Below are positions 18,520-28,959 of a stretch of DNA of 64,000 nucleotides, in pieces. This stretch comes from Methanotorris igneus Kol 5 (lineage in GTDB: Archaea; AGJL01; Methanococci; Methanococcales; Methanococcaceae), in assembly GCF_000214415.1 (NCBI RefSeq), contig NC_015562.1:558001-622000 (forward strand). The letters run 5' to 3'. How positions within the stretch are numbered: position 1 is the stretch's first letter; the number at the start of each line of letters is the position of its first letter. The notes below the pieces were generated by a model. The model was not told the origin of the DNA. It worked only from the letters and a program-made list of their open reading frames with translations, and did no database searches. The position numbers and the translations under genes were made by a program.

Positions 18520-19797
18520 ATGATAATCAAAAAAATTAAAGATTTAACAGAAGAAGAAAAGAGCAAAATCATCAACAGAAATAAGATGAACCTTGAAAAT
18601 ATCATCCCAACAGTTCAAGAAATTTTAAAGAATGTTAGAGAAAAAGGAGACGAAGCATTAAGATACTACACAAAAAAATTTGATGGTGTGGATATTGAAG
18701 ATTTTAAGGTTAGCAAAGAGGAGATAGAGAACGCATACAATAAAATTGACTATAAGGTCATAGAGGCAATAGAAAAAGCTGCAGAGAACATTAAAGAATT
18801 TCATGAGATGCAATTGAAAAATCTAAAAGAATGGGAAATAGAAAAGAATGGTATTAAAGCAGGACAGATTTTAAGACCTATAGAAAATGTTGGATGTTAT
18901 GTCCCAGGAGGTAGGGCATTTTATCCTTCAACGGTCTTAATGACTGTTATTCCTGCAAAGGTTGCTGGATGTGAGAGGGTAATTATAACCTCCCCCCCAA
19001 CAAAAGAGGGAGAAGGAAATCCTGCAACATTGGTGGCTGGAGATATAGCGAAGGCTGATGAGATATATAAGGTTGGAGGAGCTCAGGCGATAGGAGCAAT
19101 GGCTTACGGAACTGAAACAATTCCAAAGGTTGATATTATTGTGGGGCCTGGGAATGTTTTTGTAACTGCAGCAAAGAAGTTGGTTTATGGTGATGTTGCT
19201 ATTGACTTCCCTGCAGGACCTTCTGAAGTTTTGATAATTGCAGATGAAAATGCTAATGAAGAATATGTAGCATTGGATTTCTTAGCTCAGGCAGAACATG
19301 ACCCAAACGCATCCTGTGTAATAACAACAACATCTATGGAAAAGGCAAACAGCATAAAAAATAAAATCATTGAGGAGATGGAAAAAGCAGAGAGAAGAGA
19401 GATTATTGAGAAAGCATTAGAAAACTCTGCAATCCTTGTTGGAGATTTGGATGAATGCATAGAGTTCTCAAACGAATATGCTCCAGAACATTTGGAAATC
19501 ATAACCAAAAATCCAAGAGAAGTTTTAAAGAAAATTAAGCATGCTGGGAGTATATTCTTAGGAGAGTATGCCCCAGTTCCAGTTGGAGATTACGCGAGTG
19601 GAACAAACCACGTTTTACCAACCTCTGCATGTGCAAGAATGTATTCTGGGTTGAGTGTTGAGACATTCCTAAAAAAGCCAACAATTCAGGAATTAACAAA
19701 AGAAGGGTTAAAAAACATTGCAGACATTGTAATTACATTGGCAGAGGCAGAAGGATTATTCGGGCACGCTGAGGCTGTTAGGAGAAGAATAAATTAA
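18520..19797 (+). CDS. hisD: Histidinol dehydrogenase
   Basis: 425 residues, normal length. Oxidises L-histidinol to L-histidine in two NAD-dependent steps, the end of histidine synthesis. Seen: [86 protein letters not shown] with the zinc and catalytic Glu/His residues, PEHLEI and [26 protein letters not shown] precedes the ATG. Single gene, no other his genes in view, as is usual for scattered his genes in this order. Confidence 0.96.
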   Translation: MIIKKIKDLTEEEKSKIINRNKMNLENIIPTVQEILKNVREKGDEALRYYTKKFDGVDIEDFKVSKEEIENAYNKIDYKVIEAIEKAAENIKEFHEMQLKNLKEWEIEKNGIKAGQILRPIENVGCYVPGGRAFYPSTVLMTVIPAKVAGCERVIITSPPTKEGEGNPATLVAGDIAKADEIYKVGGAQAIGAMAYGTETIPKVDIIVGPGNVFVTAAKKLVYGDVAIDFPAGPSEVLIIADENANEEYVALDFLAQAEHDPNASCVITTTSMEKANSIKNKIIEEMEKAERREIIEKALENSAILVGDLDECIEFSNEYAPEHLEIITKNPREVLKKIKHAGSIFLGEYAPVPVGDYASGTNHVLPTSACARMYSGLSVETFLKKPTIQELTKEGLKNIADIVITLAEAEGLFGHAEAVRRRIN

Positions 19798-19890
19798 AAA
19801 ATTAAAGAAAGAATAAAAAATAAAAATTATCTTAAGAATCTTATCTTATTATCTAATTTTATCTTAATTTTCCATATTGTTGTTTCTATT

Positions 19891-20922
19891 TTATTCCTGA
19901 TTATGCATAATCTTTTTTATTGGTTTTGTTAATATTGGTTTTTCACTTAAAATTCCCTCTGGTCTGTAGTATAAGATTAGAACAACCAATATCCCAAAGA
20001 TTATGTATTCAAGCCATACAGCCTCAAATGGTAGATGAAGGAATTCTTTTATTTCAAATTTATAGGTCTCCAACAATACTTTTGTTATGACAAAAATCAA
20101 AGTCCCCAATATAATTCCCTTATTATTTCCTTTTCCTCCAAGCAATACCATCAAGAATGGGAAGAATGTCCATTCAACCCTCGTAAATGCAGTTCCAATG
20201 ACATTAGCTGAATAAAATCCAAATAAAACCCCAGCAATTGCTGCAATTGCAGTTCCAATTGAGACAGTTTTTATCCTAATCTTCATTATGTCTCTTCCAA
20301 ATGCAATTACAACATTTTCATTTTCCCTCATAGCCCTAAGTATTCTTCCATAAGGCGTGTTTAGAAGTTTGTTGGTGAACAAATATATTACAAATGCAAT
20401 AAGTAATATTAACCCAGCAAATACGAATCCCCTCATTTCTCCCGAAACAAATGCCAAAATATCTGGCACCGATGCTCCATAATAACCTCCAATTATACTT
20501 GGAGTGTAGTAGGTTGAGAGGAAGAACACCTCTGCAATGGCAAGCAAAGTAACTCCTAAATAATCCTCTTTAAGTTTTGCACTTGGCAATATAAAGAGTG
20601 CCCCTATAATCAAACCCAAAACAATAGCCAAAAATATTGACAAGAGGAGAATACCAATACCATACAGTGGATTTTGTGAGATAAGATCATTTACAACGCT
20701 ACTTACCATTGTGCTTGCAGTGACAATATCCCCATTAATCCCAAATATTAGCATTAAGATTCTGTTCACAATTCCCCCAACGACCACTGCCCCAAGCAAT
20801 ACTGCAAGATGTTTACCAAAATTTGGAATTCCTCCATAACCAAACTCAATATTTAGGCTTAGATTTACTATCAAATAAAGCCCAAACCATATAAGGATAA
20901 GTTGGATTAAATCCACTATCAT
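19891..20922 (-). CDS. livM: Branched-chain amino-acid ABC transporter permease LivM
   Basis: 343 residues from ATG 20922; GGGGTCGGT lies upstream and the preceding TTG has no better support. About nine hydrophobic segments; LivM/LivH family features include YGGIPNFGKHLAVLLGAVVV near the N-terminus, the EAA-like cytoplasmic loop TPYGRILRAMRENENVVIAF, and GFYSANVIGTAFTRVEWTFF. The C-terminal region ILYYRPEGILSEKP is typical. Last gene of the liv operon, 57 bases or so after livH, and convergent with hisD. Confidence 0.93.
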   Translation of the reverse strand: MIVDLIQLILIWFGLYLIVNLSLNIEFGYGGIPNFGKHLAVLLGAVVVGGIVNRILMLIFGINGDIVTASTMVSSVVNDLISQNPLYGIGILLLSIFLAIVLGLIIGALFILPSAKLKEDYLGVTLLAIAEVFFLSTYYTPSIIGGYYGASVPDILAFVSGEMRGFVFAGLILLIAFVIYLFTNKLLNTPYGRILRAMRENENVVIAFGRDIMKIRIKTVSIGTAIAAIAGVLFGFYSANVIGTAFTRVEWTFFPFLMVLLGGKGNNKGIILGTLIFVITKVLLETYKFEIKEFLHLPFEAVWLEYIIFGILVVLILYYRPEGILSEKPILTKPIKKIMHNQE

Positions 20923-20996
20923 TTTACCGACCCCTTGCAATTTTAACTTGAAATTTAGAAATTGTAGTGTCTATTGAATAATAAGCACATTTGCAC

Positions 20997-21911
20997 TTAA
21001 TCCCATAATTTTGTCAATTTTTCCCACAATTTAGTTCCCGTTATCCCACCAGGAGCAAATAATAGCGTGAATATCATCATAACCAACGAAACAACTTTAC
21101 TGTAAACTAACACTCCAGTTCCAAATATTGAGGACAATCCATAAGTAACGAGAGATTCGGAGATCCCTACAATATACCCTCCAATTAATGCCCCTGCAAT
21201 GTGTTGTAATCCCCCTACAATACTTGCAGCGAAGATAGATACTATTATAAACCCTCCTGTCGCTGGCACAATTACTTGCATAAACGGCAAAACAGCCCCA
21301 GCCATCCCAGCCAAAGCTCCGGATAAAAACCACGAAAATAACCTTGTATTTTCTACATTAACTCCCATCGCTTCTGCTAAGGACGGATTTTCCATAGACG
21401 CTCTTAAAGCAATTCCAAACTTCGTCTTGTATAATAGCATATAAAGCCCCAATAATGTAAGCACTATGAGAAGAGACGATATTACAAGCCTCCCCGACAA
21501 TCCAAAAACATCAAAATCAAGATTCGTGAATATGAATTGTGTTTCTGTCTTTTTGGTTATGCTTCCAAGGGTCTCTGCAAACGCTCCAACAACTCCAAAT
21601 AATATCAAATCCCACGCAAGGGTTGCAATCATCAACATCTCTACGGATGCATTCTTTTTTATTAATGGTTTGAGAATGCAAGCGTATGTTACAATTCCAA
21701 CAATACCTCCAATAATAAACGCCAACGGTATTGCATAATAGGGATGAATTCCCGCCAACCTAAAAAGCATCAATGCAAAATATGCTCCAACAACTGCAAA
21801 AGAACCCTGAGCAAAGTTCGGCACTCCTGTGGTTATATAAGTTAGTGTTAAACCTAAACTCAACAACACCATCAAATTTGCATATGTAATTGCCCCTTCA
21901 ACAACAGCCAT
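20997..21911 (-). CDS. livH: Branched-chain amino-acid ABC transporter permease LivH
   Basis: 304 residues. Eight or so transmembrane segments; family features LGLTLTYITTGVPNFAQGSF near the N-terminus, the EAA-type loop TKFGIALRASMENPSLAEAM followed by GVNVENTRLFSWFLSGALAG, and GGLQHIAGALIGGYIVGISE. GGGTGAAAAG precedes the ATG, and livF ends ten bases upstream. Forms the channel with LivM. Confidence 0.94.
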   Translation of the reverse strand: MAVVEGAITYANLMVLLSLGLTLTYITTGVPNFAQGSFAVVGAYFALMLFRLAGIHPYYAIPLAFIIGGIVGIVTYACILKPLIKKNASVEMLMIATLAWDLILFGVVGAFAETLGSITKKTETQFIFTNLDFDVFGLSGRLVISSLLIVLTLLGLYMLLYKTKFGIALRASMENPSLAEAMGVNVENTRLFSWFLSGALAGMAGAVLPFMQVIVPATGGFIIVSIFAASIVGGLQHIAGALIGGYIVGISESLVTYGLSSIFGTGVLVYSKVVSLVMMIFTLLFAPGGITGTKLWEKLTKLWD

Positions 21912-21920
21912 CTTTTCACC

Positions 21921-22640
21921 CTACTCCTCAATCAATCCGAGGAAGTAACTTTTGAATTTCTCACTTTCAAGTAACCCCTTAGCAGAACCTTCATAAGCAA
22001 CCCTTCCACTCACGAGCATATACCCCCTATCACTAATTTCCAAAGCCCTCTTAGCATTCTGCTCTACAAGTAAAATAGTTAATCCATAATCATCTCTCAA
22101 TTCAAGGATTTTGTTGAATATTGTCTCAGCAAGTTTTGGGGATAATTGAGCAGTTGGCTCATCTAACATCAAGACCTCACTTTTTCTAACCAATGCTGTA
22201 GCCATTGCCAAAAATTGTCTCTGCCCCCCACTTAATTGCCCTGCTTTTCTTTTTAGAATATTCTTTAACTCTGGAAATACACTCAGAGCCAAATCTATTC
22301 TATCTTTAATTTCATCCTTTGGCAATAAGTAACCAGCTATTTTCAAATTTTCTTCAACAGTTAAATTGGCAAAGACATTATTTGTTTGGGGTAAATAAGC
22401 CAAACCACGCTGTGTTTTTTTATGTGGTGGGAGGTTTGTTATATCTTCATCTTTAAAATAAATCTTTCCTGAATATATGGTCGTTAATCCAAATAGGGTT
22501 TTTAGAAAGGTTGATTTCCCACTTCCATTAGGTCCTACAATGGTTGTAATCTTTCCTTTTTCAGCAGAGGCATTGACTTCAAATAAGATTTGCAACTTTC
22601 CATAGCCAGCACTTAAATTTTCAACTTTAATCACCAACAT
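21921..22640 (-). CDS. livF: Branched-chain amino-acid ABC transporter ATPase LivF
   Basis: 239 residues from ATG 22640 (GGAGGTGT directly upstream). Walker [19 protein letters not shown]-loop [20 protein letters not shown], signature [17 protein letters not shown], Walker [20 protein letters not shown]-loop region [20 protein letters not shown]. The start overlaps the end of livG by 14 bases, indicating translational coupling. Pairs with LivG to power the importer. Confidence 0.94.
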   Translation of the reverse strand: MLVIKVENLSAGYGKLQILFEVNASAEKGKITTIVGPNGSGKSTFLKTLFGLTTIYSGKIYFKDEDITNLPPHKKTQRGLAYLPQTNNVFANLTVEENLKIAGYLLPKDEIKDRIDLALSVFPELKNILKRKAGQLSGGQRQFLAMATALVRKSEVLMLDEPTAQLSPKLAETIFNKILELRDDYGLTILLVEQNAKRALEISDRGYMLVSGRVAYEGSAKGLLESEKFKSYFLGLIEE

Positions 22641-23388
22641 ACACCTCCAAGACCTTTGGATCATTTAAAACTTTTTCAATCTCTTTCTCACCTCTACCCT
22701 CCGCAATAACTTCCCCCTCAAACATGACGTAAAGGTGGTCTATATATTTCAGAACAATATCTAATCTGTGCTCAACTATCAGCAACGTTATGCCTCTTTC
22801 TTTTAATTTTATTAAGTGGTTAAATATCTCATGAGCTAAACCTGGAGCAACTCCCGCGATAGGCTCATCCATAATTATTAATTTTGGATTCGTCATCAAC
22901 GCCCTCCCAATCTCCAACAATTTCATCTGTCCCCCACTCAACTGCCCTGCTTTTCTATCCCACAAGTGGTCAATTTTAAGGAATTTTAATATTTTAAATG
23001 CTTTCTCTACTAATTCTTCTTCCATTTTAAGCCATTTTTTGTAATTTAGGGCATTTAAAACACTCTCTCCTATATGCCTCTCTGCTATTAGCAAATTCTC
23101 TAAAACAGTCATTTCCTTTAAAGGTTGAGGAGTTTGGAATGTCCTAACTATTCCATAGTTGTAAATTTCGTTTGGAGGTTTATTGGTGATGTCTTTCCCA
23201 TCAAAAATAACTCTTCCGCTGTCTGCTGGAATAAACCCCGAAACTACATTTATAAATGTGGATTTCCCACTACCATTAGGCCCTATAATGAGAGTTAAAG
23301 TGCTCTCATCAATTTCTATGCTGACGTTATTTAATGCCTTCAAACCTCCAAAAGACTTTGATAAATTTTTTGTCTCAAGAATAGGCAT
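22627..23388 (-). CDS. livG: Branched-chain amino-acid ABC transporter ATPase LivG
   Basis: 253 residues. Walker [41 protein letters not shown] (Q-loop), signature [20 protein letters not shown], Walker [21 protein letters not shown], and [20 protein letters not shown]. The LivG-type extra insertion between Walker A and the signature is present. GGGGGTGTTTTATA precedes the ATG. Second gene of the operon, after livK. Confidence 0.94.
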   Translation of the reverse strand: MPILETKNLSKSFGGLKALNNVSIEIDESTLTLIIGPNGSGKSTFINVVSGFIPADSGRVIFDGKDITNKPPNEIYNYGIVRTFQTPQPLKEMTVLENLLIAERHIGESVLNALNYKKWLKMEEELVEKAFKILKFLKIDHLWDRKAGQLSGGQMKLLEIGRALMTNPKLIIMDEPIAGVAPGLAHEIFNHLIKLKERGITLLIVEHRLDIVLKYIDHLYVMFEGEVIAEGRGEKEIEKVLNDPKVLEVYVGD

Positions 23389-23460
23389 TATAAAACACCC
23401 CCAAAAAATAAAAATTCCAAAAAATAAAAAATAATAAAAAAGTATAAGAGGTTTTCAATG

Positions 23461-24735
23461 TCATTCTATCCATTCAACTTGTCCAGTGCTTGATTTCCAA
23501 ATACCAACAACTTTCCACCCATCTTCTGTAACTTTGTAGATTGCGTAATCTCCACTAGCTCTATCATTCCATTCGTTGAGTTTTAGGTCCCCAGTTACTG
23601 GTTTAACTCCAAACTCCCCATTGTTGTATTTTTCAAGGACTTCTTTGATTTTCTCAACCATTAGGTCTGGGTCATAACTTCCTTTTTCTTTTAACACTTC
23701 AGCATAAGCTAAGCCTGCAACCCATGTAGCATCGTAGGCAATTAAGCCGTATTGTTCTACTTCACCACCAAATTTAGCTTTGTATTTTTCTTTGATTTTC
23801 TCTGCTTCTTCACTTTCAGCATGGTATAATGTGCTGTATAATCCTACTTTCGCTGCTTTGTCTTTTGCTTGTTCAATGATTTTATCGCTTCCAGCAGATC
23901 CATCTGAACCTACCCATGTAACTTGGAGGAGGATTGAATCGTCTTCGATTTGGGAGAGTAACGATCCTAACTCATCAAATCCAATTGCAACAACTGCAAC
24001 TTTGTCTTTTCCATGTTTATCAACAGCAGATCTAATTGCACCTTCAAGTTTGTCAATATATGGTGACCAGTCCGCTGGTGTTGGGTTTGTTGGGTATTCA
24101 ATGTCCTCAACAACCTTAATACCTTCTTTTTCAAGGTTTTCTTTTGTAGCATCGTGCAATCCTTTACCCCATGCATCTCCTCTGTATATCATTGCAACAC
24201 TTTTAAATCCTAGTGCTTTTATCTCATCCTTAATTGCTTTACTTTGGAAGAAGTCATTTGCAACAAATCTAAATATATACTTCTTATCTTCTGGTTTAGC
24301 AAATCCGATAAATGTTGGATATGCTGTTGATGATGGAGAGATAATGACAATTTTGTTTGATGTTGCATAACTTGCAAGGTTTCTAACTTCACTACTTGAA
24401 AGTGGTCCAATAACAACATTAACCCCTTTACCTTTCAATACTTGAAGTTTCTCAAGTGCAAGTTTTGGGTCACATTTTGTATCTTCAACATAAATTTCCA
24501 ATTGATATGGAAGCCCCTTTTCCTTGAAGTAGTTATTTACATCTTCTTTGGCAAGCTCAATACAATTTCTTACAATTTTTCCATCTGAGGATAAATCTCC
24601 AGAGAGATCTGTAAGAACACCAATTTTTATTATATTTGATGCTTCAGTTCCTGTCTCCTGAGTTTTGTTAGTACATCCTGAAAATGCCGTTATTATAGTT
24701 ACTGCAAATATTAAAGTAAGCAACTTTTTCCACAT
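23461..24735 (-). CDS. livK: Branched-chain amino-acid ABC transporter substrate-binding lipoprotein
   Basis: 424 residues. N-terminal signal peptide MWKKLLTLIFAVTIITAFSG then a lipobox-like SGC with Cys 21, followed by a Thr/Glu-rich linker. The mature part is a type I periplasmic-binding fold of the LivJ/LivK type: KIGVLTDLSGDLSSDGKIV, LEIYVEDTKCDPKLALEKLQ, VIGPLSSSEVRNLASYA, AMIYRGDAWGKGLHDATKEN, LIAYDATWVAGLAYAEV. GGTGGTGTCTT precedes the ATG. First gene of the operon livK-livG-livF-livH-livM; such systems take up Leu, Ile, Val or related amides, exact ligand unknown. Confidence 0.93.
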   Translation of the reverse strand: MWKKLLTLIFAVTIITAFSGCTNKTQETGTEASNIIKIGVLTDLSGDLSSDGKIVRNCIELAKEDVNNYFKEKGLPYQLEIYVEDTKCDPKLALEKLQVLKGKGVNVVIGPLSSSEVRNLASYATSNKIVIISPSSTAYPTFIGFAKPEDKKYIFRFVANDFFQSKAIKDEIKALGFKSVAMIYRGDAWGKGLHDATKENLEKEGIKVVEDIEYPTNPTPADWSPYIDKLEGAIRSAVDKHGKDKVAVVAIGFDELGSLLSQIEDDSILLQVTWVGSDGSAGSDKIIEQAKDKAAKVGLYSTLYHAESEEAEKIKEKYKAKFGGEVEQYGLIAYDATWVAGLAYAEVLKEKGSYDPDLMVEKIKEVLEKYNNGEFGVKPVTGDLKLNEWNDRASGDYAIYKVTEDGWKVVGIWKSSTGQVEWIE

Positions 24736-24961
24736 AAGACACCACCTCTCCCCAAAACTAAAGGTCGTTAGATTGTATACACCATAAGTTTTAGGGAGGA
24801 AGTATATTTCCGCCCATTAATTATTTACAAAAACCCCTTACTATATATATTTTTCGGTGTTATTCAACCTAAAATTAGAAATCCTAATAACCCCTAATGA
24901 TCTTGTTAATTTTTTGTATTTTATTAAATTCTATTTCACATTTCGTGAAGTTAAGATAATA

Positions 24962-25135
24962 TTGTCGTTTGCAGAATTTTTATTGGTTGTTTTTGACATA
25001 AATTAAAAATATATTAACAAAACCAATATTTGCCGTTAATTTTGAAAAATGGAGTTACGGTTAAATTTTCAGAATAAAATACACAAAGATCACTTAATTT
25101 GTTTATACATAATGGTCATTTATACGCAGCGACTA
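24962..25135. mobile_element. Worn MITE-like element in the livK/pheT spacer
   Basis: Degenerate inverted ends TTGTCGTTTGCAGAA and ACGCAGCGACTA about 174 bases apart fit the MITE family with several changes. It occupies most of the spacer between the divergent livK and pheT genes. A conservative reader may treat it as ordinary AT-rich promoter DNA. Confidence 0.35.
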
Positions 25136-25206
25136 TTAGTTTAAACCTTTTTATATTATGTTGCTAAATATACAACAACAAAAATTATCATCAAAAGGTG
25201 AAAATA

Positions 25207-26853
25207 ATGCCAACAATAAATGTGAGGAAATCAGATTTGGAGAGATTAGTTAATATGGACTTATCTGATGCGTTTATAGAGGAAAAGTTTCCTATGATGG
25301 GTGTTGAGGTGGAAGAGGTTTTTGAGGAAAATGGAGAGAAATTTATTCAATTCTCAATAAACCCAAACAGACCAGATTACTTAAGTGCTGAAGGGTTAGC
25401 AAGAGGATTTAGAGGTTTTATTGGAATAGAAACAGGATTAAAGAGATATGATGTTTATGAAAGCGATATAAAAGTTTATGTTGAAGATGTTAAAACAAGG
25501 CCATATATTGCCTTTGCATTGGTTAAAAATGTGCAAATTGACGATGTTGTTTTGGAGAGCATAATAAACTTGCAGGAAAAATTACACTGGACAATTGGAA
25601 GGGACAGAAAAAAGGTAGCAATTGGTATTCATGACGCCAATAAGGTTGAGGCGCCATTTTACTACAAGGAAGTAGATGGAGATGAGATAAAATTCATCCC
25701 ATTAAACTCTGAGGAAGAGATGACACCAAGGGAGATTTTAGAAAAGCATGAAAAAGGAATAAAATACGCTCACTTAATAAAAGACAAGTTTCCAATAATT
25801 TTAGATAAAAATGGGAATGTATTATCAATGCCTCCAATAATTAATGGGATTTTAACAAAAGTTACAACAGAAACAAGGAACTTATTGATTGATGTTACTG
25901 GAACTGATAAAAATGCCGTTGAAAATACCTTAAACATTATAGTAACCGCACTTGCAGATAGAGGAGGAACAATATTCAAAGCTGAGGTAATATACGCTGA
26001 TGAGAAAATAACTTATCCTAACTTAGAACCAAAGGTCAAAGAAACAACTCCTGACTTTATAAACAAAACCTTAGGATTAAATTTAAATGTTGGAGAAATT
26101 ATCTCATGCCTCAGAAAAGGAAGAATGGATGCAGTTTATGAAAATGGGAAGTTAAAAGTATTCATCCCAGCATATAGAGTTGATATCTTGCACGAGGTTG
26201 ATTTTGCTGAAGAAGTGGCAATAAACTATGGATATGATAAATTTGCTGGAGAATACCCAATTATTGGGACAATTGGAGAGGTTGATAAATTAGAGAAAAA
26301 ATGTGATTTTATAAGAGAAGTTATGATTGGATTAGGCTTTTATGAAGTTGTAAACTTAACGCTTTCAAATCAAAAAATATTATTTGAAAATATGAGGTTA
26401 GATGTTGATGAAAAGGATTATATCGAGGTTTTAAAGCCAGCGTCAGTTGAGCATAGAGTTGTCAGAACTTCAATATTACCACTACTTTTGGAGACACTAA
26501 GAATAAATAAACACAAAGAACTTCCACAAAGAATATTTGAGATTGGGGATTGTGTAGTTATAGATGAGAATTTCGAAACAAAGGGAAGAAATATAAAGAA
26601 GATTGCTGGGGCAGTGATTCATCCAACGGCAAACTTCAATGAAATAAAAAGTTATGTTGAGGCACTTTTAAGGGAACTGAAAATTGACTATGAACTTGAA
26701 AACCATTCACACCCTTCATTCATAGAAGGAAGATGCGCAAAAATTATTAACAATGAAAAAGAGATTGGATACTTTGGAGAAATTCATCCAGAGGTTATAT
26801 TGAATTTTGATTTAGAACATCCTGTTGTAGGTTTTGAAATTGAGATTCTATGA
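25207..26853 (+). CDS. pheT: Phenylalanine–tRNA ligase β subunit, archaeal type
   Basis: 548 residues from ATG 25207 (AAAAGGTGAAAATA upstream; the ATG three codons earlier is less well placed). Archaeal/eukaryal PheT lacks the bacterial N-terminal extension, matching the length. Seen: FSINPNRPDYLSAEGLARGF, TIGRDRKKVAIGIHDANKVE, LIDVTGTDKNAVENTLNIIV, AYRVDILHEVDFAEEVAINY, KPASVEHRVVRTSILPLLLE, and the C-terminal IGYFGEIHPEVILNFDLEHP. The α subunit is elsewhere. A two-hairpin element follows the stop codon at once, then a second copy of the last codons. Confidence 0.95.
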   Translation: MPTINVRKSDLERLVNMDLSDAFIEEKFPMMGVEVEEVFEENGEKFIQFSINPNRPDYLSAEGLARGFRGFIGIETGLKRYDVYESDIKVYVEDVKTRPYIAFALVKNVQIDDVVLESIINLQEKLHWTIGRDRKKVAIGIHDANKVEAPFYYKEVDGDEIKFIPLNSEEEMTPREILEKHEKGIKYAHLIKDKFPIILDKNGNVLSMPPIINGILTKVTTETRNLLIDVTGTDKNAVENTLNIIVTALADRGGTIFKAEVIYADEKITYPNLEPKVKETTPDFINKTLGLNLNVGEIISCLRKGRMDAVYENGKLKVFIPAYRVDILHEVDFAEEVAINYGYDKFAGEYPIIGTIGEVDKLEKKCDFIREVMIGLGFYEVVNLTLSNQKILFENMRLDVDEKDYIEVLKPASVEHRVVRTSILPLLLETLRINKHKELPQRIFEIGDCVVIDENFETKGRNIKKIAGAVIHPTANFNEIKSYVEALLRELKIDYELENHSHPSFIEGRCAKIINNEKEIGYFGEIHPEVILNFDLEHPVVGFEIEIL

Positions 26854-26854
26854 G

Positions 26855-26914
26855 AGGATGCCGAATGAAGTGAGGCATCCTATCCTGTTTGGATGCAACC
26901 TTTTTAAAGGTTGC
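26855..26914 (+). mobile_element. Two-hairpin element, copy 2 (after pheT)
   Basis: Hairpin 1: AGGATGCC, 11-nt loop GAATGAAGTGA, GGCATCCT. Linker ATCCTGTTTGGAT. Hairpin 2: GCAACC…GGTTGC. It begins two bases after the pheT stop codon. Same layout and linker as the copy after cgi121. Confidence 0.75.
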
Positions 26915-26916
26915 AT

Positions 26917-26958
26917 TTGGAGCATCCTGTTGTAGGGTTTGAGATTGAAATTGAATAA
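26917..26958 (+). pseudogene. Second copy of the pheT 3' end
   Basis: Reads LEHPVVGFEIEIE then stop, against LEHPVVGFEIEIL in pheT. Codon differences up to the last residue are synonymous (TTG/TTA, GAG/GAA, GGG/GGT, GAG/GAA, GAA/GAG). As after cgi121, the recoded tail lies directly beyond hairpin 2. Confidence 0.78.
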
Positions 26959-27130
26959 TTATAAAGAAGGAAACTTTATATATCCCTTATTCAATATTTT
27001 AATTGAACTTTTATCTATCATGTTTTTACCATGGTTTTTACTTTGGTTTTTACCGTGTTATTCTTAAAATTTTATTTTATAACATTTACAACCTTTTTAT
27101 TAAAATAATTAGCATTATTAAGGTGATACC

Positions 27131-28405
27131 ATGGGAATGACATTAGCAGAGAAGATATTGGCAAAAGCATCAGGAAAAAAGGAAGTTTCTCCAGGAGATA
27201 TCGTAATGGCAAAAATAGAGACAGCAATGGTTCATGACATTACCGGACCTTTAACAGTAAACACCTTAAAAAAAGAGGGAATAAAAAAGGTTTGGGATCC
27301 AGAGAAGATTGTTGTTTTATTTGACCACCAAGTTCCAGCAGATAGTATAAACGCAGCAGAGAACCACATATTAATGAGGAAATTTGTAAAAGAGCAAGGT
27401 ATAAAATACTTCTATGATATAAGGGAAGGGGTTTGCCACCAAGTTTTACCAGAAAAAGGGCACGTAGTTCCAGGAACTGTTTTAGTTGGTGCAGATAGCC
27501 ACACATGCACACATGGAGCATTTGGAGCGTTTGCAACAGGTATCGGTTCAACTGACATGGCGGCAGTGTTTGCAACTGGGGAATTGTGGTTCAAAGTTCC
27601 AGAAACACTCTACTTCAACATAACTGGGGAATTGAAACCATACGTAATGTCAAAAGACGTTATATTGCACATAATTGGGGAAGTTGGAGCTGATGGAGCA
27701 ACATATAAAGCATGTCAGTTTGGTGGAGAAACAGTCAAAAACATGTCAATTGCTTCAAGAATGACAATGACAAACATGGCTATTGAAATGGGGGGTAAAA
27801 CAGGGCTTATAGAACCTGATGAAAAAACCATCCAATATGTCAAAAATGCAATGAAAAAACACGGAACAGAGAAGCCATTTGAAGTCATTAAAGCAGATGA
27901 AGATGCGGAATATGAAGAAGTGTTTGAGGTTGAGGTTAATGACTTAGAGCCAATGATTGCATGCCCACACAACGTAGATAATGTTAAAGCAGTTAGAGAA
28001 GTTGCAGGAACACCAATTGACCAAGTGTTCATTGGTTCATGTACAAATGGAAGATTAGAGGACTTAAGAATTGCAATTAAAATTATTGAAGAACATGGTG
28101 GAATTGCTGATGATGTAAGAGTTATTGTAACCCCAGCATCAAGAGAAGTTATGTTAAAAGCAATGGAAGAAGGAATAATCCAAAAGTTCTACAAGTATGG
28201 ATGTGTCGTCACAAACCCATCATGTTCTGCCTGTATGGGGGCATTGTATGGTATCTTAGGTCCTGGAGAGGTTGGGGTTGCAACATCAAACAGAAACTTC
28301 AGAGGAAGAGAGGGTTCCCTCGACTCAGAAGTTTACTTAGTAAGCCCTGCAACTGCTGCTGCATGTGCAGTTAAAGGAGAAATCACCGACCCAAGGGATT
28401 TATAA
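27131..28405 (+). CDS. leuC: 3-isopropylmalate/(R)-2-methylmalate dehydratase large subunit
   Basis: 424 residues. LeuC of this order serves leucine synthesis and, through citramalate, isoleucine synthesis. Seen: [80 protein letters not shown] and [20 protein letters not shown], giving the three [4Fe-4S] cysteines. The [20 protein letters not shown] start region and the overall match favour LeuC over the paralogous homoaconitase HacA, whose N-terminal region differs (as I recall it). The small subunit is not adjacent. AAGGTGATACC precedes the ATG. Confidence 0.92.
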   Translation: MGMTLAEKILAKASGKKEVSPGDIVMAKIETAMVHDITGPLTVNTLKKEGIKKVWDPEKIVVLFDHQVPADSINAAENHILMRKFVKEQGIKYFYDIREGVCHQVLPEKGHVVPGTVLVGADSHTCTHGAFGAFATGIGSTDMAAVFATGELWFKVPETLYFNITGELKPYVMSKDVILHIIGEVGADGATYKACQFGGETVKNMSIASRMTMTNMAIEMGGKTGLIEPDEKTIQYVKNAMKKHGTEKPFEVIKADEDAEYEEVFEVEVNDLEPMIACPHNVDNVKAVREVAGTPIDQVFIGSCTNGRLEDLRIAIKIIEEHGGIADDVRVIVTPASREVMLKAMEEGIIQKFYKYGCVVTNPSCSACMGALYGILGPGEVGVATSNRNFRGREGSLDSEVYLVSPATAAACAVKGEITDPRDL

Positions 28406-28478
28406 ATTCTTATTTAAATTTTGAAGTTTATTTTTTACTTCCTATTTTCTATTTTTTTAATTTTATTTTTTTGTGATA

Positions 28479-28780
28479 TTATGGAGAAAATAATTGAAAG
28501 TAAAGGATTAACCCCGATGTTAAGGGAATTTAAGAATATAATAAAAAAATAACAACTGAAAAAGGGCTGTTTTTGTTGGTTCAAGGGTGTTTGTTTACCT
28601 TTGTTGAATTGTGTGCTTATACTATATAGGGAATTGGAGAGCTCTATTTTATCCCAGATGCTGATTTGGAAAATACAAAAGAATTAATTTTGAGAGATGT
28701 TATATGCAGTGTGAAGAAATATCCTTAGCATTAGAGAATGTTGATGCCGTGGTTTTATTTGGTAATTGGCAATGCTAAAA
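28479..28780 (+). pseudogene. Decayed ORF, family not recognised
   Basis: An ATG at 28479 starts MEKIIESKGLTPMLREFKNI and stops after 23 codons. Further pieces in shifting frames read FTFVELCAYTI, GIGELYFIPDADLENTKELI and ALENVDAVVLFGNW, separated by stops and frame changes. Base composition is more coding-like than the flanks. This looks like the remnant of a protein gene; I cannot name it. The rest of the 28406-28959 spacer is AT-rich. Confidence 0.45.
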
Positions 28781-28959
28781 ATAGGAGTGGATGTTGAGAA
28801 CGTTAAAAATTTATGGATAAATAAATCCAAAGCTCGTTTTAGGTTTCTGTTTTATGGGTATTTTCCAAAAATTTAGATGGATTAATGAGATTGATTTGAT
28901 TATTTAATTGATGAAAAATATTGAAGTTACTGTATTTAAAAAACAAAAAACAAATAAAA

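Noticed and set aside
23780-24370. 196-codon plus-strand ORF opposite livK
   Set aside because: Antisense shadow of a clear substrate-binding lipoprotein gene; no start signal and no known family.
24736-24960. Riboswitch or T-box-like leader before livK or pheT
   Set aside because: No conserved riboswitch core is visible; the spacer is simple AT-rich DNA with a worn repeat.
27131-28405. Homoaconitase large subunit (hacA) as the identity of this gene
   Set aside because: Residues such as [20 protein letters not shown] and the C-terminus fit LeuC of this order; the HacA paralogue differs there as far as I recall.
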